Source: JACCTU01 sp963769665
Lineage (GTDB): Bacteria; Actinomycetota; Thermoleophilia; Gaiellales; Gaiellaceae
Reading direction: 5' to 3'
Assembly: GCA_963769665.1 (NCBI GenBank)
Contig: CAVYMQ010000002.1
Span: 402,787-466,786 of the forward strand
Length of the DNA: 64,000 nucleotides
Shown: in pieces, positions 46,101-61,100 of the stretch
How the letters are laid out: each line of letters starts with the position of its first letter
Numbering within the stretch: the stretch's first letter is position 1
Position numbers and translations under genes: made by a program
Notes under the pieces: generated by a model
The model's input: only the letters and a program-made list of their open reading frames with translations
What the model was told of the DNA's origin: nothing
The model's database searches: none

Positions 46101-49100
46101 GCTGCGCGCCGTCGACGTGCTCGACAGCACCGGTGTCACCGGGTCGCTGTTCGACGCCGCGGGGGCCGTTTCGACCGAGTTCACCACGCAGGCGATCACC
46201 GCCGCCACCCTGGCGACCAAGCTCACGGCGGCCGTGAACTCGGCCCTCGAAGCGGCGGGCTTCGGCACTTACGACGTGACCTTCGGCACGTCGAGCGGCA
46301 AGCTCACCTACGACGTCGCCGCCGCCGCCGGGAGCGACACCGTCGAAGTGCAGTTCGCGAGTCCGATCAAGGTCGACGCGGGCGGCGGACGGCTCTCGCT
46401 GTCCACGACCCCGGCGCAGCTGACGATGTCGACGCTCGAGCCTGCCGTCTCGGTCGACCGGCGACTCGAGGTAACGGTGCCGAACGGCTACAACGACAGC
46501 GCGTTCCAGGAGCTCGGGCTGATGAGCGCGCCGACGCGGCTGACCGGCGTGACCAGCACGGAGATCCGCTTCACGGCGATCCTGAACGGCACCGCGATCC
46601 AGGTGATCGTCGCGCCGAGCGCCTCCCGGACGTCGATCGCTCAGCTGATCGCCGATCTGAACAGCGCAATCAGCACGGCTCTCGGGGCAACGAGCTTCGG
46701 GACGGACGCGCTCGTTGCGTACCGGATCGACCCGAACGGCAATCGCATCGGCCTCAAGGCGAAGCAGGGCACGATCACCACGCTTCAGCTGAACGTGCCG
46801 GTTTTCGTGAGCGGCTCACAGCTGAATGGCGCCGTCAGTGAGCTCGGCTTCGCGTCGGGGAACGGCTCCGAGCTGCGCTCACGCGCAACGTCGTTCTTCC
46901 TCGAGAACGTGACGCTGACCGGGAACTTCCGCGTCGACCTTCCGAGCGTGACCGCGACCGCGAACATTGGCTTCCTCGGCGTGACGGCGACGGGTCAGGG
47001 CACCGTGAACGGCACTCGCCTGATCGACGCAACCATCGGTCTCTCCCTGCGGAACCCGATCGACGGCACGAACAAGCTCAGCCTCGACGTCATCGCGCGC
47101 GCGCTCGGCGCCGGGAAGGTGTTCTTCGATCTTGGCTTGATCGGCCACGTCTCGGGCACGCCGACCACCGGCTTCCTGGCCGGGCAGCTGAGCGGCGGCT
47201 TCGGCGTCCGGGTCGACGTCGAGCCGGCCGGCGGACTTTCGGGGCTGGCTCCGGGCCTCGACGCATTCGTCTCCATCACCGCCTCGAGCCCGAACTGGAT
47301 CCGCGGCCCGCCGAGCTTCACCGACGCGCTTGGTGTCGGTGCTGCTCCCACGACGCTCGGCGCAACTCCGTTCCAGCTCACGGCGCAGGCGCCGACGGGC
47401 TGGGTCTTCACCACCGACCGCACCTTCATCCTGCGGCAGGGGGCACATGAGGCACTGATCCTGATTCGTGCCTCGGCTACGGCGGAAAACACGACCGCCG
47501 CTCACCTTCAGAGCGACATCCAGGCAGCGATCGACGCGGCCCTCCTCCGAATCGACGACCTCGGAGGTGACGGGGGCACGGTCGGCGTCCTCGTGAACGG
47601 GACGACGCGTGCAATCACGCTGACCGGTGTGATCGCGACGGGCGACGATCCGCTCCAGGTCCGCGCGAACGTCGTCGACATCCAGTTCCAGGGCCCCGAC
47701 TTCTCGGGTGTCCTCGACAAGTTCAAGGACCTGTCCTTCACGGACGTCCTGCAGGCGCTTCAGGCGATCGTCGGGTTCATCCGCAGCCTCGACGGTTCCG
47801 GCGGCAGCAGCGCGATCGCTGCGATCCTCGACACGAAGCTCCCCCTCGTCGACCGCAGCATCTCCGAGCTGATCGACCTGGCGACGGCGCTCAGCACGAA
47901 GCTCGACGAGATCGCCGCGAACCCCGCCGGGTCGCTCCAGGCGCTTGAGACGTTGATCCGGAGCCGGTTCGGAATCGGGAGCGCGGTCCCGCCGGTGCTT
48001 TCGTGGAACACGACCACGAATGCGATCGACATCAACTTCAGCTTCCTGCGCAGCGTCAACGTCTCGCGGCCGTTCAACCTCAGCCTCGCGGGCGCCGGCG
48101 GGCTCCCGTCCTTCCTGACCGACCTCGTCGGCGTCAGCGCGACCGGCAACGTGAACGTGAACGCGAGTCTCGAGCTCGTCCTTGCGCTCGGCCTCGACAT
48201 CACGAACAAGCAGTTCTTCGTCAACGTCGGCCCGACCGGCACGCGGCTCGTCGCGAACGCCTCGGTCAGCGGCACCGACCTCGACTTCGAGGCGCGCCTC
48301 GGCCCGTTCGGTCTGTTCGTCCGCGACGGGAGCGCGAGCGCCGGCGCCGGCATCACCGTGAAGCTCGTCGACGGCGGCGCAAGCACGACCGACGGCAAGC
48401 TGATCCTGCTCGGGTACAGCACCGGCAGCGGGCTCACGAGCGACCTCGGCCAGCTCGGGACGTTCGTCAACGTCGTCCCGGGCTTCGGCAGCGGCAGCGT
48501 CGTGATCACGACGCAGGGCGCGACCTGCGCGACCGGCGTCTTCGCCTGCGTCTCGCTCCCGGTCTACGTCGGGACCGAGGACGCGCTCATCCCGATCGAC
48601 TTCGGGACGGCGACGCCGGGTGCCCCCGAGACGACGGGCGGCCCGGACCACGTCCTCCGCGTCTCGATCAACCTCTTCGAGGTCCTCGACGGCGTCGGCG
48701 ACGGCAACAACGGGTTCACGTTCCAGCTCCCCGACTTCGACTTTGGGAGCTTCCAGCCGCCGAGCCTCTTCGCGCTGCTGAGCAACCCGTCGGTGATCAT
48801 CAACGGGCTCGACCGCGTCCTCCAGACACTGCAGAACGCCCTCAACGGCCAGATCTTCGGCAAGACGCTCCCGCTGATCGGCGACCTGCTGGCGAACAAC
48901 CCAGCGTCCCGGATCATCGAGGACTTCCGGGCGGAGATCCTCCAGCCGCTCGCGCAGCTGATCCGCGAGAACAACGCGAATCTCCAGACGCTCGTCAGCC
49001 TCGTGCGCAGCAAGATCGCGCATGTCCTCGGGCCGACCGGGCCGTTCGCGGCTTTCGGCGGACTCCTCAAGGACGTCGCCGGGTCGGCCGGCCTCGGTCC

Positions 49101-52100
49101 GGACGGAATCAAGGACGCGTTCGACGTGCTTCTCAGCGGAGCGAACCCGGCGAACCCCTTCGATTCGACGCCGTTCATGGAGTTCGCCTTCGACATCGAG
49201 AAGGTGTTCACGTTCACGGCGCCGCCGATCAAGCTCGACATCGGGATCCCGGCGCTCGGCATCGACGCGTCACTGCAGCCACACGTCACGATCGACTTCA
49301 GGCTCCACTTCGGCTTCGGCGTCCACTCGCAGACGGGCTTCTACTTCGTCACGAACCCGAGCGGCGCGCCCGAGCTCCAGCTGGCCGCGACGGTCGCGTT
49401 CTCCGCCGTCAACTGCGGCGCCGGGACGGCGACGCGCGCCCAGGTCAACGGCCGACTGCTCTTCCTCGCCCTCAAGGTCAAGGACGGCGTCGACCTCGAC
49501 GGCGACGCGACGATCGACGTCAACTGCGGCCCGGTCACGCAGCCCAAGACCGAGGAGCTCAGCAAAGTCTTTCTGACCGGCTCGGTCGACATCGCCGACC
49601 CGAACAACGACGGCAAGCTGACGCTCCCGGAGATTCTCTCCGGCTCGTTCAAGGAGATCGTCAAGCCGTCGATCATCGGCGGCGCGGTGCTGCGGCTCGA
49701 CGCGACCGTCGACTTCAGCACGATCAACCCGGACGTCGGCGCGGCGCTTCCGTCGGTCTCGGCGCAGATCCTCCTCGACTTCGTCATCAGCTTCGACACG
49801 GCGTCCGGCTTCCAGGTCAACGCGCCCGGCGTCGCGATCGCGAACATCACGCTCGACCTCGGGAAGTTCATCTCGGAGTTCGCGGCGCCGATCCTGAACG
49901 AGGTCAAGAAGATCCTCGACCCGCTCGAGTGGCTGATCGGACCCGAGGGCTTCTTGAACGCGCGCATCCCGTTGCTAAGCGACCTCGCCGGCCGCACGAT
50001 CACCGGCAAGGACCTGGTCGTTCTGTTCGACCCGGAGAACGGACCGAAGGTCGTCGCGTTCCTCGACTTCGTGCAGACGCTCTACTTCCTGATCGATCTG
50101 GTCGAGGACGCAAAGGCCGAGGGCAACGTGAAGCTCGACTTCGGCGACCTCCTCCTCTCGAACCCGAGCGGCTACTACAACACGGGCTTCCCGATCATCA
50201 ACAGCCCGATCGGGATCAACCTGCCGGGCTTCTCTGACCTCCGGAAGGCGCCGAATTTGAGCGGCGCGTCCCTCGGCAGCACGCCCGGCGCCCCCGTCTC
50301 GAGCGCAACCGCCGGCGCCGCAACGAACCGCTTCCGGGCAGGCGTCTCGAGCCAGGGCGGGTTCCACTTCAAACTCCTCGACCCGAGCAACATCATGCAG
50401 TTGTTCCTCGGGAAGCCGGTGACGATCTTCGAGGTCCAGTTCCCGGAACTCGGCTTCGACTTCTTCTACCGGCAGGAGTTCCCCATCATCGGACCGCTCG
50501 TCGGCACCTTCGGCGGCGGCGTCAGCGCTCGCCTCCAGGTCGGCTTCGGCTACGACACGCTGGGGATCTCGAAGTTCGTCAACAGCGGCAACCCCGGTGC
50601 GCTCCTCGACGGCTTCTACCTGACGGATCTCGACCCGGTCACGGGCGTCGACCGCCCGGAGGCGACGCTCTCCGCGCAGATCGCGGTCGGTGCCGCGCTC
50701 TCGATCGTGATCGCAAAGATCGGCGTCGAGGGCGGTATCGAGGCGACGATCTTCTTCAACTTCGCCGACCTCGACGCAGACGGGAAAATCCGCTTCAGCG
50801 AGATGGCCGAGAACGTCATCGCCAACGGCGGAAACCCGCTGGCGGTCTTCGACGTCAGCGGCCTGCTCGAGTTCTTCCTCCGGGCCTACGTCGAGATCAA
50901 CCTCTTCATCACGAAGATCCGCTTCGAGTACGAGTTCCCGCGGCTCAAGCTCTTCGAGTTCAACATCCCGTTCGTCCGGCCGGGCGTGCTCGCGAACCTG
51001 AGCGGCACGGATCTGACGCTCCACGTCGGCGCGAGCGCAGGCGAGCGGCTGAACGGCAACATCGCCGACGGCAACGAGTCGATCACGGTCGAGAGCGTCG
51101 GCTCCGAGGTCTGGGTCTACTCGACGATGTTCGGGCGGCCGCGCGACGCCGCGATGAAGTTCTCGGGGGTCTCGAAGGTGATCGGCGACGGCGGCGCCGG
51201 TAACGACACCATCGACGCGAGCCTCGTCGTCGGGGTCGTGGTCGAACTCCACGGCGGCGTCGGCGACGACATCCTCAAGGGCGGCGGCGCAGCCGACCTG
51301 CTGTTCGGAGACGACGGCAACGACGACCTCTTCGGAAACGGTGGCGCAGACACGCTTACCGGCGGGCTCGGAAACGACGACCTCTTCGGCGGCGCCGGAA
51401 CCGACACCCTCCTCGGAAACGAGGGGAACGACACGCTGACCGGCGGCGCCGACGCCGACCACTATCAGGGCGGCCCGGGCGACGACGACTACTTGCGCGA
51501 GGCAAGTGACGGCGACGACCACTACCAGCTCTTCGACTTCGGGAGCGAGGACGAGATCACGGGCACCGGCGCCGGCAGCGACATCCTCGACTTCAGCGGG
51601 CTGCTCCAGAACCTGGTCTTCTTCCTCGAGGCGACGACGATCAAGGTCGGGTACGACAGGTTCACCGGGGACGGCTCGCTGCTCGCGCACTACAACCACC
51701 GTCTCAACGTCACGAACGCGACGAGCATTTCCCTGATCATCGGGGGCGACGACACGGACACGTTCCACGTGCGCGGCACCGCGGGCGCGATCACGCTGGC
51801 CGGCGCAAAGGGCAACGACAAGTACTTCTTCTACGCGGATGGCTCCGGAACCGCGTCGCCGATCACCGCGACGGTCGACGAGGTCACCGTCACGCACACG
51901 GACGGCACCGAGACCGTTTCGCACGCGGGCGACCCCTGGAACATGGACGACCTGATCGAGATCGTCGGCAGCTCGAGCGGCGACACGATCACCGTCACGA
52001 GCTCGACGATCACGCTCAATGCCGCCGCCACGCAGGTCGTCACGTACGTCCCGCCGGCCGCCGACGGCAACGTCATCCAGATCAAGATCAAGGGCAACAA

Positions 52101-55100
52101 CGGCGACGACGTGGTCACGGTCGCGAGCACCGCCCAAACCGTCCCGGTCCGGGTCGAAGGCGGCGCGGGCAACGACGTGATCCGCGTCGGCCCCGGTGGC
52201 GGCGGTTCCACGGTCGACAACATCGTCGGTCTCGGGCGGCCCGGCCTGAACGCGCCGTACGGACTAGGACAGCTCGTGATAGTCGGCGGCTCCGACCATG
52301 ACACGGTGATCGTCGACGACAGCGGCGACACGTCGAACGACACGGGCACGATGACCGCATTCACCGAGACCCGATCGGGCGTCACCGGCACGGTCGAGGT
52401 CGGCGTCGTCACCGGGTTCGGGATGCAGTGGTTCGAAGGTACGACGTCTGGTGCGGGCCGCGTCGAGTACGAGGGTGTCGAGACCGTCGACCTCCGTCTC
52501 GGCGGCGGCGACGACACGCTCACGCTCGGCGGCAACGCGCTGCTCGGCACGGACGTGGGCGACCTTCCGCAGAACCGCCAGGTGGCTTCAGTCATCACCG
52601 GCTTCGTCCACACGATCAGCGGGATGACGATCCTCCGCGCCGGCGGCGGCAACGACACGCTGAACGTGCTGGCCACGAACCAGCTCAACCGCGTCACGCT
52701 CGACGGGGCAATGAGCGTCGTCTCGGTTTCGACGAACACCCAGGGCGGAACGAGCGTCAACGAGGTCCAGCACGTCACGGTCAGCGACAAGGCGAAGGGC
52801 GTCGGCTGGTTCACGCTCTCCTACCGCTTCCAGGAGACGAAGCCGATCGAGATCGGCGCGACCGCGGACGCGGTCCGTGACGCACTCACGGCGCTCTTCC
52901 TGATCGGGCTCACGCTGAACGGCGACAGCACGACCAGCCCGAACGTCGCCGTCACCAAGACGACGCTGGGCAACGGCGACATCCGGTACGCGGTCACGTT
53001 CCAGCACGGCCGCGCCGCGCAGAACGTTCCGGAGCTCGTCGCGCGGATCATCCCGCTGCTGGTCGCGGGCGGGGCCGGCAACGACCAGCTCAACGTCCAG
53101 TCGATCCGCGAGGCCACGTTCTTCGTCGGCGGTAACGAGACGCCGCCGAACGGCGACACCGTCCGGATGAACGTCGATGTTTCGACGACGTCCTACACGC
53201 CGCTGGCGACGAACGGCGTCAACGCGACCGTGACGCTCGACGGCGAGGGCGGCACCGACTTCTACTACGTCAACCTGATCGGCGGCTCCACCGACTCGTT
53301 GATCAACGTTTTCGACAGCGGCACCGCCGGCAGCGACAAGCTGACGATCTACGGAACGGAGCAGGCCGACCTGTTCCTCGCCCGCGCGTCGGCCGCCGAG
53401 ACCGGCCTCGCGTTCGTCGCGAAGATGAACACGAGCCCGAACGTCGAGCGCGTCAACTACGACGTCAATCTCGAGGACATCATCATCGACCTTCGTGGCG
53501 GCGACGACGAGATGTACGTGGACGGCACGCGCGCGAAGATCACTGTCGAGGCCGGCTCCGGTGACGACTTCTTCCAGATCGCCCAGCTCTACAAGGAGCG
53601 GCGCACGCCGCTGCTCGCCGGCGTCGCCGACTACGACGTCTACGCCACGATCGAGACGACGCGGGGCTGGCTGAGCGACGGCATCAACAAGCCGATGACG
53701 ATCAACGGCGGCTCCGGCAAGGACGAGTTCATCGTCTTCCACAACCTCGCCGTGCTCACGCTCAACGGCGGCGACGACGACGACAAGTTCCTGATCCAGG
53801 CCTTCGCGCTCGCCGGCTCACAGGAGAAGCCGCGCGAGGTCACCGACCTCGCGGGCGATGCAGGCGCCGATTTCATCCAGTACGCGGTCAACGCGCCCGT
53901 CAACATCAACGGTGGCGACGGCCGCGACACCCTGGTCGTCATCGGCACCGAGTTCAGCGACGACTTCGTCGTGACGAAGAACGGCGTGTTCGGCGCCGGC
54001 CTCTACGTGAACTTCGTCAACATCGAGTTCGTCGAGGTCGACGGCGCCGAGGGCAACGACCGGTTCTTCGTCCAGAGCACGGGCGCGACGTTCGTCACCG
54101 TGATCACGGGTGGGCTCGGGACCGACCTCGTCAGCATCATGGGCCCGACTCCCGCGAACGGAGTCATCAGCAACGACCTCCGTGGCCACAGCGGGATCAT
54201 CACGCACGGTGTCGAGAGCACCGTCGCGGCGTCGAGCTTTGATGGAATCAAGGTCATCGGCGTCTCGTCGAACGTCGCCGACAACGACGAGCCGGCGATC
54301 ATCGTCACGGAGACCGGCGGGCTCTCGCAGGTCATCGAGGGCGCCGGCACCGACGAGTACACCATCGTTCTCGCAAGGCCGATGCGCTTCGGCACCGAGG
54401 TGCGGATCAGCATCACGCCCCCGAAGGGCATCGTCCTGCTCGACACCGACGGCACGAGCGCGTGCGGCGCGGGCTCCGAGTTCAGGAAGGACTGCCTCGC
54501 GACCGGTGAGGCGGTCGGCATGGAGCTCCTGTTCACGCCGACGAACTGGATGGTCCCGCAGACCGTGCGCTTCAAGGCCGACGTGCACGCCACCGAGAAG
54601 CCGGACATCGTCGACATCCAGCACAGCGTCACGGCCAACGACCGCGTCGTCGGCACCGTGGGCTCCGTGACCGCCAACACGCTGACGTCGCTCACGCCGT
54701 CGTTCACCGCTGCGGCCGCCGGCGCACCCGAGGGTCTGCGCGGCGCGATGGTGACGATCATCAGCTCGACGTCGATGGAGGACGTCGGCCAGGTGCGGAT
54801 GATCCTGTCCAACACGGCCGACACGCTGACCCTGAACAAGGCGTGGACGCAGCTGCCGTTCGCGATGGACTCGCAGTACGAGATCCGCTTCTACTCAGCC
54901 GTCCAGCTCGTGAACGTTCGCGTCGAACTCTTCGCGGCGTCCCGCCCCGCGATCGTGGTCGCTCAGGAGCAGGGCTACACGAGTGTCGCCGAGGGCGCCC
55001 GCACCGACACGATCCAAGTGCGGCTCTCGTCGAACCCGGGCGGCACGGTAATGATCAGCCTCGCGAGCTCCAACAACGACGTCTCCTTCAGCTCGGCTGC

Positions 55101-58100
55101 CTCGAACTTCGCCGCCAACACGATCACCTTCGACGGCTCGAACTGGATGGACTTCGTCACCGTCACGTTCACGGCCGTCGACGACGCAGTGGTCGAGGGC
55201 TTCCACAAGTCCGACGCCACCCTGACCGCGGCTGGAGCCGGCGCGTACAACGGCAAGAAGGTCACCGTGATCACCGACGTGACGGACAACGAGATCCCGG
55301 GCGTCCTGGTGCTCGAGTCCGACGGCTCCACGAACGTGATCGAGGTCGACGACAGCGTCACCGTCGGCTCGGGCGCTCCGTGGACGGACACCTACTTCAT
55401 CTCGCTGACCAAGGCTCCCGCCGCGGGCGAGACCGTCACGATCACCGTCCGCGCCGAGCCGACCCGGACGTCGCGCCTCGACATCCGCTCGTTCACGCAG
55501 CAGGTCGAGCTCTGCTATGACGACCCGTCGGCCGCGGGCGCCTGCGGGCTCACCGAGGACACGTTCAGCGATACGATCACGCTCACGTTCGACAGCACGA
55601 ACTGGTCCGCCGCGAAGACGGTCACCGTTCGGGCTCTGAACGATGCCCGCGTCGACGGCGGCGACTCCCAGGTGTTCGCGCCGATCCTCGACTACGTGAA
55701 CAACGTCCAGGGTCCGCTCCGCATTCGCGGCGGCCTGGGCGACGACCGCACCGGACTGTTCGAGCGCGAGCCGGTCATGCTCCCCAAGGGCCACCTGGGG
55801 CTGGCCGAGTTCAACCGCAAGCAGAGCATGGGCTTCGTGCATGCGAACGGCGTCGAGGCCGCAGGCGGCGCGCCGGCGAAGGTGACCATCAACGGCGCCG
55901 ACCTCAGCGCGACGGAGCTGACGGCGCTCGGGATCACGACCCTGACCGCGGCGAGCTTCACCAACCTGACGTTCGAGATCACGAACGGCCCGGCGAAGAA
56001 CAAGGTCCGCATCATCACCGGGGCCGTCGAGACGGCACCCGGCTCGGGGATCTACGAGCTCTCGCTCGACCGCACGTGGCTGAGCGTCTTCACGGGCAAC
56101 GCCGACACCCCAACGACCGCGAGCGAGTGGACCCTCTCGATCACGAACCCGAACTTCCTCGTGGACGAGAAGGAGAGCATCGACTTCCTCATCGTCAACG
56201 ACACCGACAACCCGGCCTCGCACGACGACCCGGCGCGCAACCCGAACCCGTTCGGCAAGGGCGAGATGTTCACCGACGGAGCCGGCAAGCACCGCCTGAT
56301 CGGGTTCGGCATGGGCGGCGACCGCGAGATCGCGGGCGTCACCGAGCCCGGCGGCATCACCTACGAGGAGATGGAGGACTTCGAGCTCAACCTCGGCTCT
56401 GGCAACAACCATCTGCTCGTCAAGAACACGCAGAGCGGCGTCACGACCGTGACCGCCGGCGCGGGCAACGACACCGTCGAAATCTGGAAGATCGGCGGCC
56501 ACACGTTCGTCAACCTCGGTGCCGGCACCGACTCGATCCGCGTCTCCAACACCTCAAACACGTTGGCCGACCTGAACGGGCTGCTGACCGTGAGCGGCGA
56601 CGTGCCGCAGGTGCGCGTGACGACGCTGGCGAACGGGTCCCCGGTCGACGGTGCGACCCCCGCTGCGGACGAGATCCAGCGCGTCACGGTCGACGCGACC
56701 GGCGGGACGTTCCGTCTGCGCCTGAACGGCGAGTACACGGGGAACATCGCCTGGAACGCGACGAAGGCCGACCTCGCCGCCGCGCTTGCCGGGCTGAGCG
56801 CAGTCGACCTGGCGGACGTCGACGTCTCGAAGTTCGGGAACACCTACCGCGTCCACTTCACCGGCGCGCTCGCGGGCACCGTGATCGACGAGCTCGGCGT
56901 GGACGACTCGCTCCTCACGAACGGCCTCGGAGTGACCGACACGCTCACGATCGACGACAGCGGCTACAACGTCGACGGCACCGGCGTCCTGACGCCGTCC
57001 TCGCTGACCGGGCTCAGCACGCCGCAGCGCAACGAGATCCAGACGGTCGTTCTGAACGCCACGAACGGGACGTGGACGCTCTCGTACGCCGGCCAGACGA
57101 CGGCTGCGCTTGCGCACGACGTCAGCGCCGCCGCGCTCGACACGGCCCTCGAGGCGCTCTCCACGATTGGCACGGGCAATGTCGCCGTCACCCGCACCGA
57201 CGACGTCTACGTGATCCGCTTCCAGGGCGAGCTGAACAACCTGGACGTGGCGTCGCTCGTCGCCAATGCGGCAGGCCTCACGCTCGTCATCGAGAATCTC
57301 GGCGGCTCGACTTCGACGGGCACGGGCGTGGTCGCCGTCACGACCCGCGTCGAAGGCTCGGCGACGCCGGTGAACGACATGCAGTACCTGAACGTGAATG
57401 CCACGGGCGGGACGTACACGCTGTCGCTGATCAACGGCCAGATCACGACCGGCGCGATCCGCCACGATGCCACCGCGGACGAGCTCCGCCGCGCGATCCA
57501 GGCCGCGTTCGCCGGCACCGACCCGTTCCGCGCGGTGCTCTTCGACGTGACCGTCGACCGCTACGGCAGCGTTTACGCGATCGGCTTTCAGGGCGCCCTG
57601 CGCGCGCTGAACGGCGGCCCGGGCGCGGATCTGCTCCACGCCAACACGTCCCTGCTCACTGGCACCGTCGCGATCGCCGACCGGATGGACGGGATCAACT
57701 ACTACGGCTTCGAGGTCGTCAACGTCGACACAGGCACGCAGACCGAGGTCTTCAACGTCCAGGGCACGACGGGCGGCTCGAACGGGTTCACGGGGATCGC
57801 GGTCACGAACATCGACACCAACGCCGGCAACGATCGCGTCTTCGTCTCGTCCGATGCCGACCTCGACCACGCTTCGTGGAGCGACTTCCAGTTCCTGACC
57901 GGCCACCTGGACGCGGTCCGCGGCGCGCTGAACATCGACCTCGGCACCGGCCGGCACCGCCTGTTCATCAGCGACGAGGCCGCCTCCGTGGGTGACGGCA
58001 GCGTCAGGATCTCCGATAGCGCGCCGGCGTTCCCGAGCGGGCTGAGCCCGAGCGCTGAGATCTGGATCACAGGCCTCGCGCCTGCAGGAATTTCGTACAA

Positions 58101-61100
58101 GGTCGCCCCGAGCGCGAACCTGTTCGATGGCGTCGCCTACTGGAGCGGCTCAGGCACCGACACGATCCTGATCGACGGCACGCACAACCGCGCCGGCGAG
58201 CGCACGACGACCCTGCTGAACACGGGGCTCGGGAACGACAACGTCACCGTCACCCTGCTGAACGGCCTGGACGGGTTCTTCACCCTCCACACCTCCGGTG
58301 GCTCGACGACCGACGATCCGCTCGCGATCGCCGACCAGGCACCGGACAACGACATCGTGAACGCCGTCGGCTCGTCACTCCCGCTCGTGATCTTCGGCGG
58401 CTTCGGCAGCGACACGATCACCGGCGGCACGAACAACGACCTGATCTTCGGCGACTTCGGCCGCGTCCAGTACATCGACCCGGTCAGCGGTGCCATGGTC
58501 GCGACGCACGGGTTCGGCGGCAGGGCTGACGTGATCAGCAGTCTGATCGTCGACCCGCGCTGGGCGATCTCGCGGCATCTGACGCTCGGCGGCGCCGACA
58601 CGATCCAGGGCAACTCCGGCCAGGACGTGCTCGTCGGCGGCGCCGGGAGCGGGGCGGCAGCGGGCTCGTTCGACGACTACATCGACGGCGACATGGGGTC
58701 GGATCTGATCTTCGGCGACGCGGTCGAGCTCTTCCGGCGGAACGTCGACGTCAACGCCGTCAACGACGTCACCAACCCGCACTTCCAGATGCTCTCCGGC
58801 GCCACGATCTACGACGACGCGCTGAACCCGTTGATCAGCAACGCCCCGATCGAGTACCGGGACCCGTCCGGCACGCCGCACTGGGCCGAGTACCTGATCG
58901 TCGCCCTCTTCCATTCCTTCGCACTCCAGGCGGACCAGCAGAACCGCTACGGCAAGGATTACATCGCCGGCGGCGGGCAGCACGATGTGATCTTCGGCCA
59001 GCTCGGCGACGACACGATCCAGGGCGACGGCGCGATCGAGCTGGCCTTCACCGGCGGCGTGCGGGTGAGCGCGACCCCGACCGTCCTCCACCCGTCATTC
59101 GACGACCGGATCTCGGACGGCCACGACTACGTCGAGGGCGGCGGCGGCAACGACACAATCTTCGGCAACCTCGGCCAGGACGACCTGATCGGCGGCAGCT
59201 CCGACCTCTACACGCTGACGACGCGCGAGCAGCGGCCGGACGGACTCACCGACTTCATCTTCGGCGGCTCCGGTACGGAGCTCGACCTGAACGACTCGGG
59301 CGACACGCTTGACGTCGGCCATGCTTTCGACGCCGATGCGATCGCGGGCGACAACGCGTCCTTCTACCGCCTGGTCGCTGCCTTCGCGCGCAGCTCGGCC
59401 TTCCTGAGCTTCGCCTACGACAGCTACGGCTCGCTCAAGGTCGTCATCCGGGCGTTCAAGCCGCTCGACTACAGCCCGACCGGCGACGCCAACTACATGA
59501 ACACCGACCCCAACGACCAGGCGACGTCGGTGCTGGTCCTTGGCGCGAACAGGAACATCGGGGGCGGCGACTTCATGTACGGCGAGTCCGGCGATGACCT
59601 CATCCACGGGCAGACCGGGAACGACCGGATCTGGGGCGGGGCGCAGGACGACGACATCTATGGCGAGTCCGGGTACGACTGGGTGTCCGGCGGCACGGGA
59701 GACGATGGGATCCTCGGCGACGACGGAGCCCTCAGGACGAGCCGGAACGGTACGCCCGAGCCGCTCTACGGGATCGGTGCGAATGCCCAGATCGTCCTCT
59801 CGACCCCCGGCGATAAGCAGACCACCACCATCTACTCGACCGGCGCGCTCTACAAGGAAGCCAACCTCGAGCCGTTCTACATCGGCAACAACGACGTCCT
59901 CTACGGCGGCTGGGGCGACGACAAACTGCACGGCGGTGCCGGCGACGACGCAATGTCCGGTGCTGAGGCCCTCCCGTACTACTACGGCGGGGATCCGCTG
60001 GCCACGCTGGCTGCACTGTCGGCCTTCTACGCCGTCGGAAACGTCCTCCAGCACGGCTTCCGGCCGGCGCCGAACGAGACCGAGTTCCGCTGGTACAACG
60101 AGAACGATCCGTTCCGGAAGATCATGATCTCGGTAGGGATCGACTTTCTGCTCAACTTCGCGGGCGGCTCGACGGCGAGCCCGATCGACGACGGCCAGGA
60201 CGTGCTCTTCGGTGACGTCGGCCACGACTGGCTCGTCGGCGGCACCAATCACGACCGGATGTGGGGCGGCTACGGCGACGACCTCATGCAGGCCGACGAC
60301 AACCTCGACTCGACGGCTTTGACCGCCGACCCGCTCGCGAACAACATCCCGGATACCCGGGCGACAGCACCGCTCTTCTCCGACATCGCGTACGGCGGCG
60401 CGGGGCGCGACGTCCTGATCGCCAACACCGCGGTCGATCGGATGTTGGACTGGAGCGGCGAGTTCAACAGCTACCTCGTGCCGTACGCCCCCTTCGGCGA
60501 GCCGACGATCACCCGCTCGGTCGCCCCGCACGTCAAGCAGTGGCTCTATGACATCTCCCGCTCCGACGGCGCCGACCGCTCGAGGCCGGGCGCGGCCGCC
60601 CGGAACGGCGAGCCGTTCGGCGAGATCGGGCTCGTCTCCCACGAGGACGCCGACTGGGGCGACCAGCACGGCGGCCCGGCCGACCCGCAGCCCGGTCACA
60701 TCACGCAGAAGCGGGACGAGCGCTTCGTCGGGAACGTGGGCGTGCGGACGCCGGGCGGCGCGGCGGCCCTCCTGAGGATCTTCTCGCTGATGGCGAGCTC
60801 GATCGACGCCGACGGCGACCTCTTGAGCCGCGCCCTCCTGACCGTGGCGGTCAACGGCGACGCGAAGCTGACCAAGAAGACCAGCGCCGTCTTCGAGCTC
60901 GGCTACCACGGGGGCGCGACGCTCGCGTCCATGCGGTTCTCCCTGGACAGCGGCGCGACCTGGTCGGCCTGGCAGGCCTACTCCGAGTACGGGGACCTCG
61001 AGCTTCCTTCGGGCGACGGCGAGAAGTTCATCCTGATCCAGGTGCTCGCAGCCGACGGGACGACCTATGAAGCGTCCGACATGATCACACTGGACAGCAA

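Noticed and set aside
49975..52137. 720-codon minus-strand frame opposite the giant gene.
   Set aside because: Asp/Val/Arg-rich shadow of repeat-rich coding sequence; no recognisable motif or start context.
51184..60300. RTX arrays as a nucleotide tandem repeat or recombination hotspot.
   Set aside because: The repeats are at protein level only; codon use varies between units, so no exact DNA repeats of length are seen.
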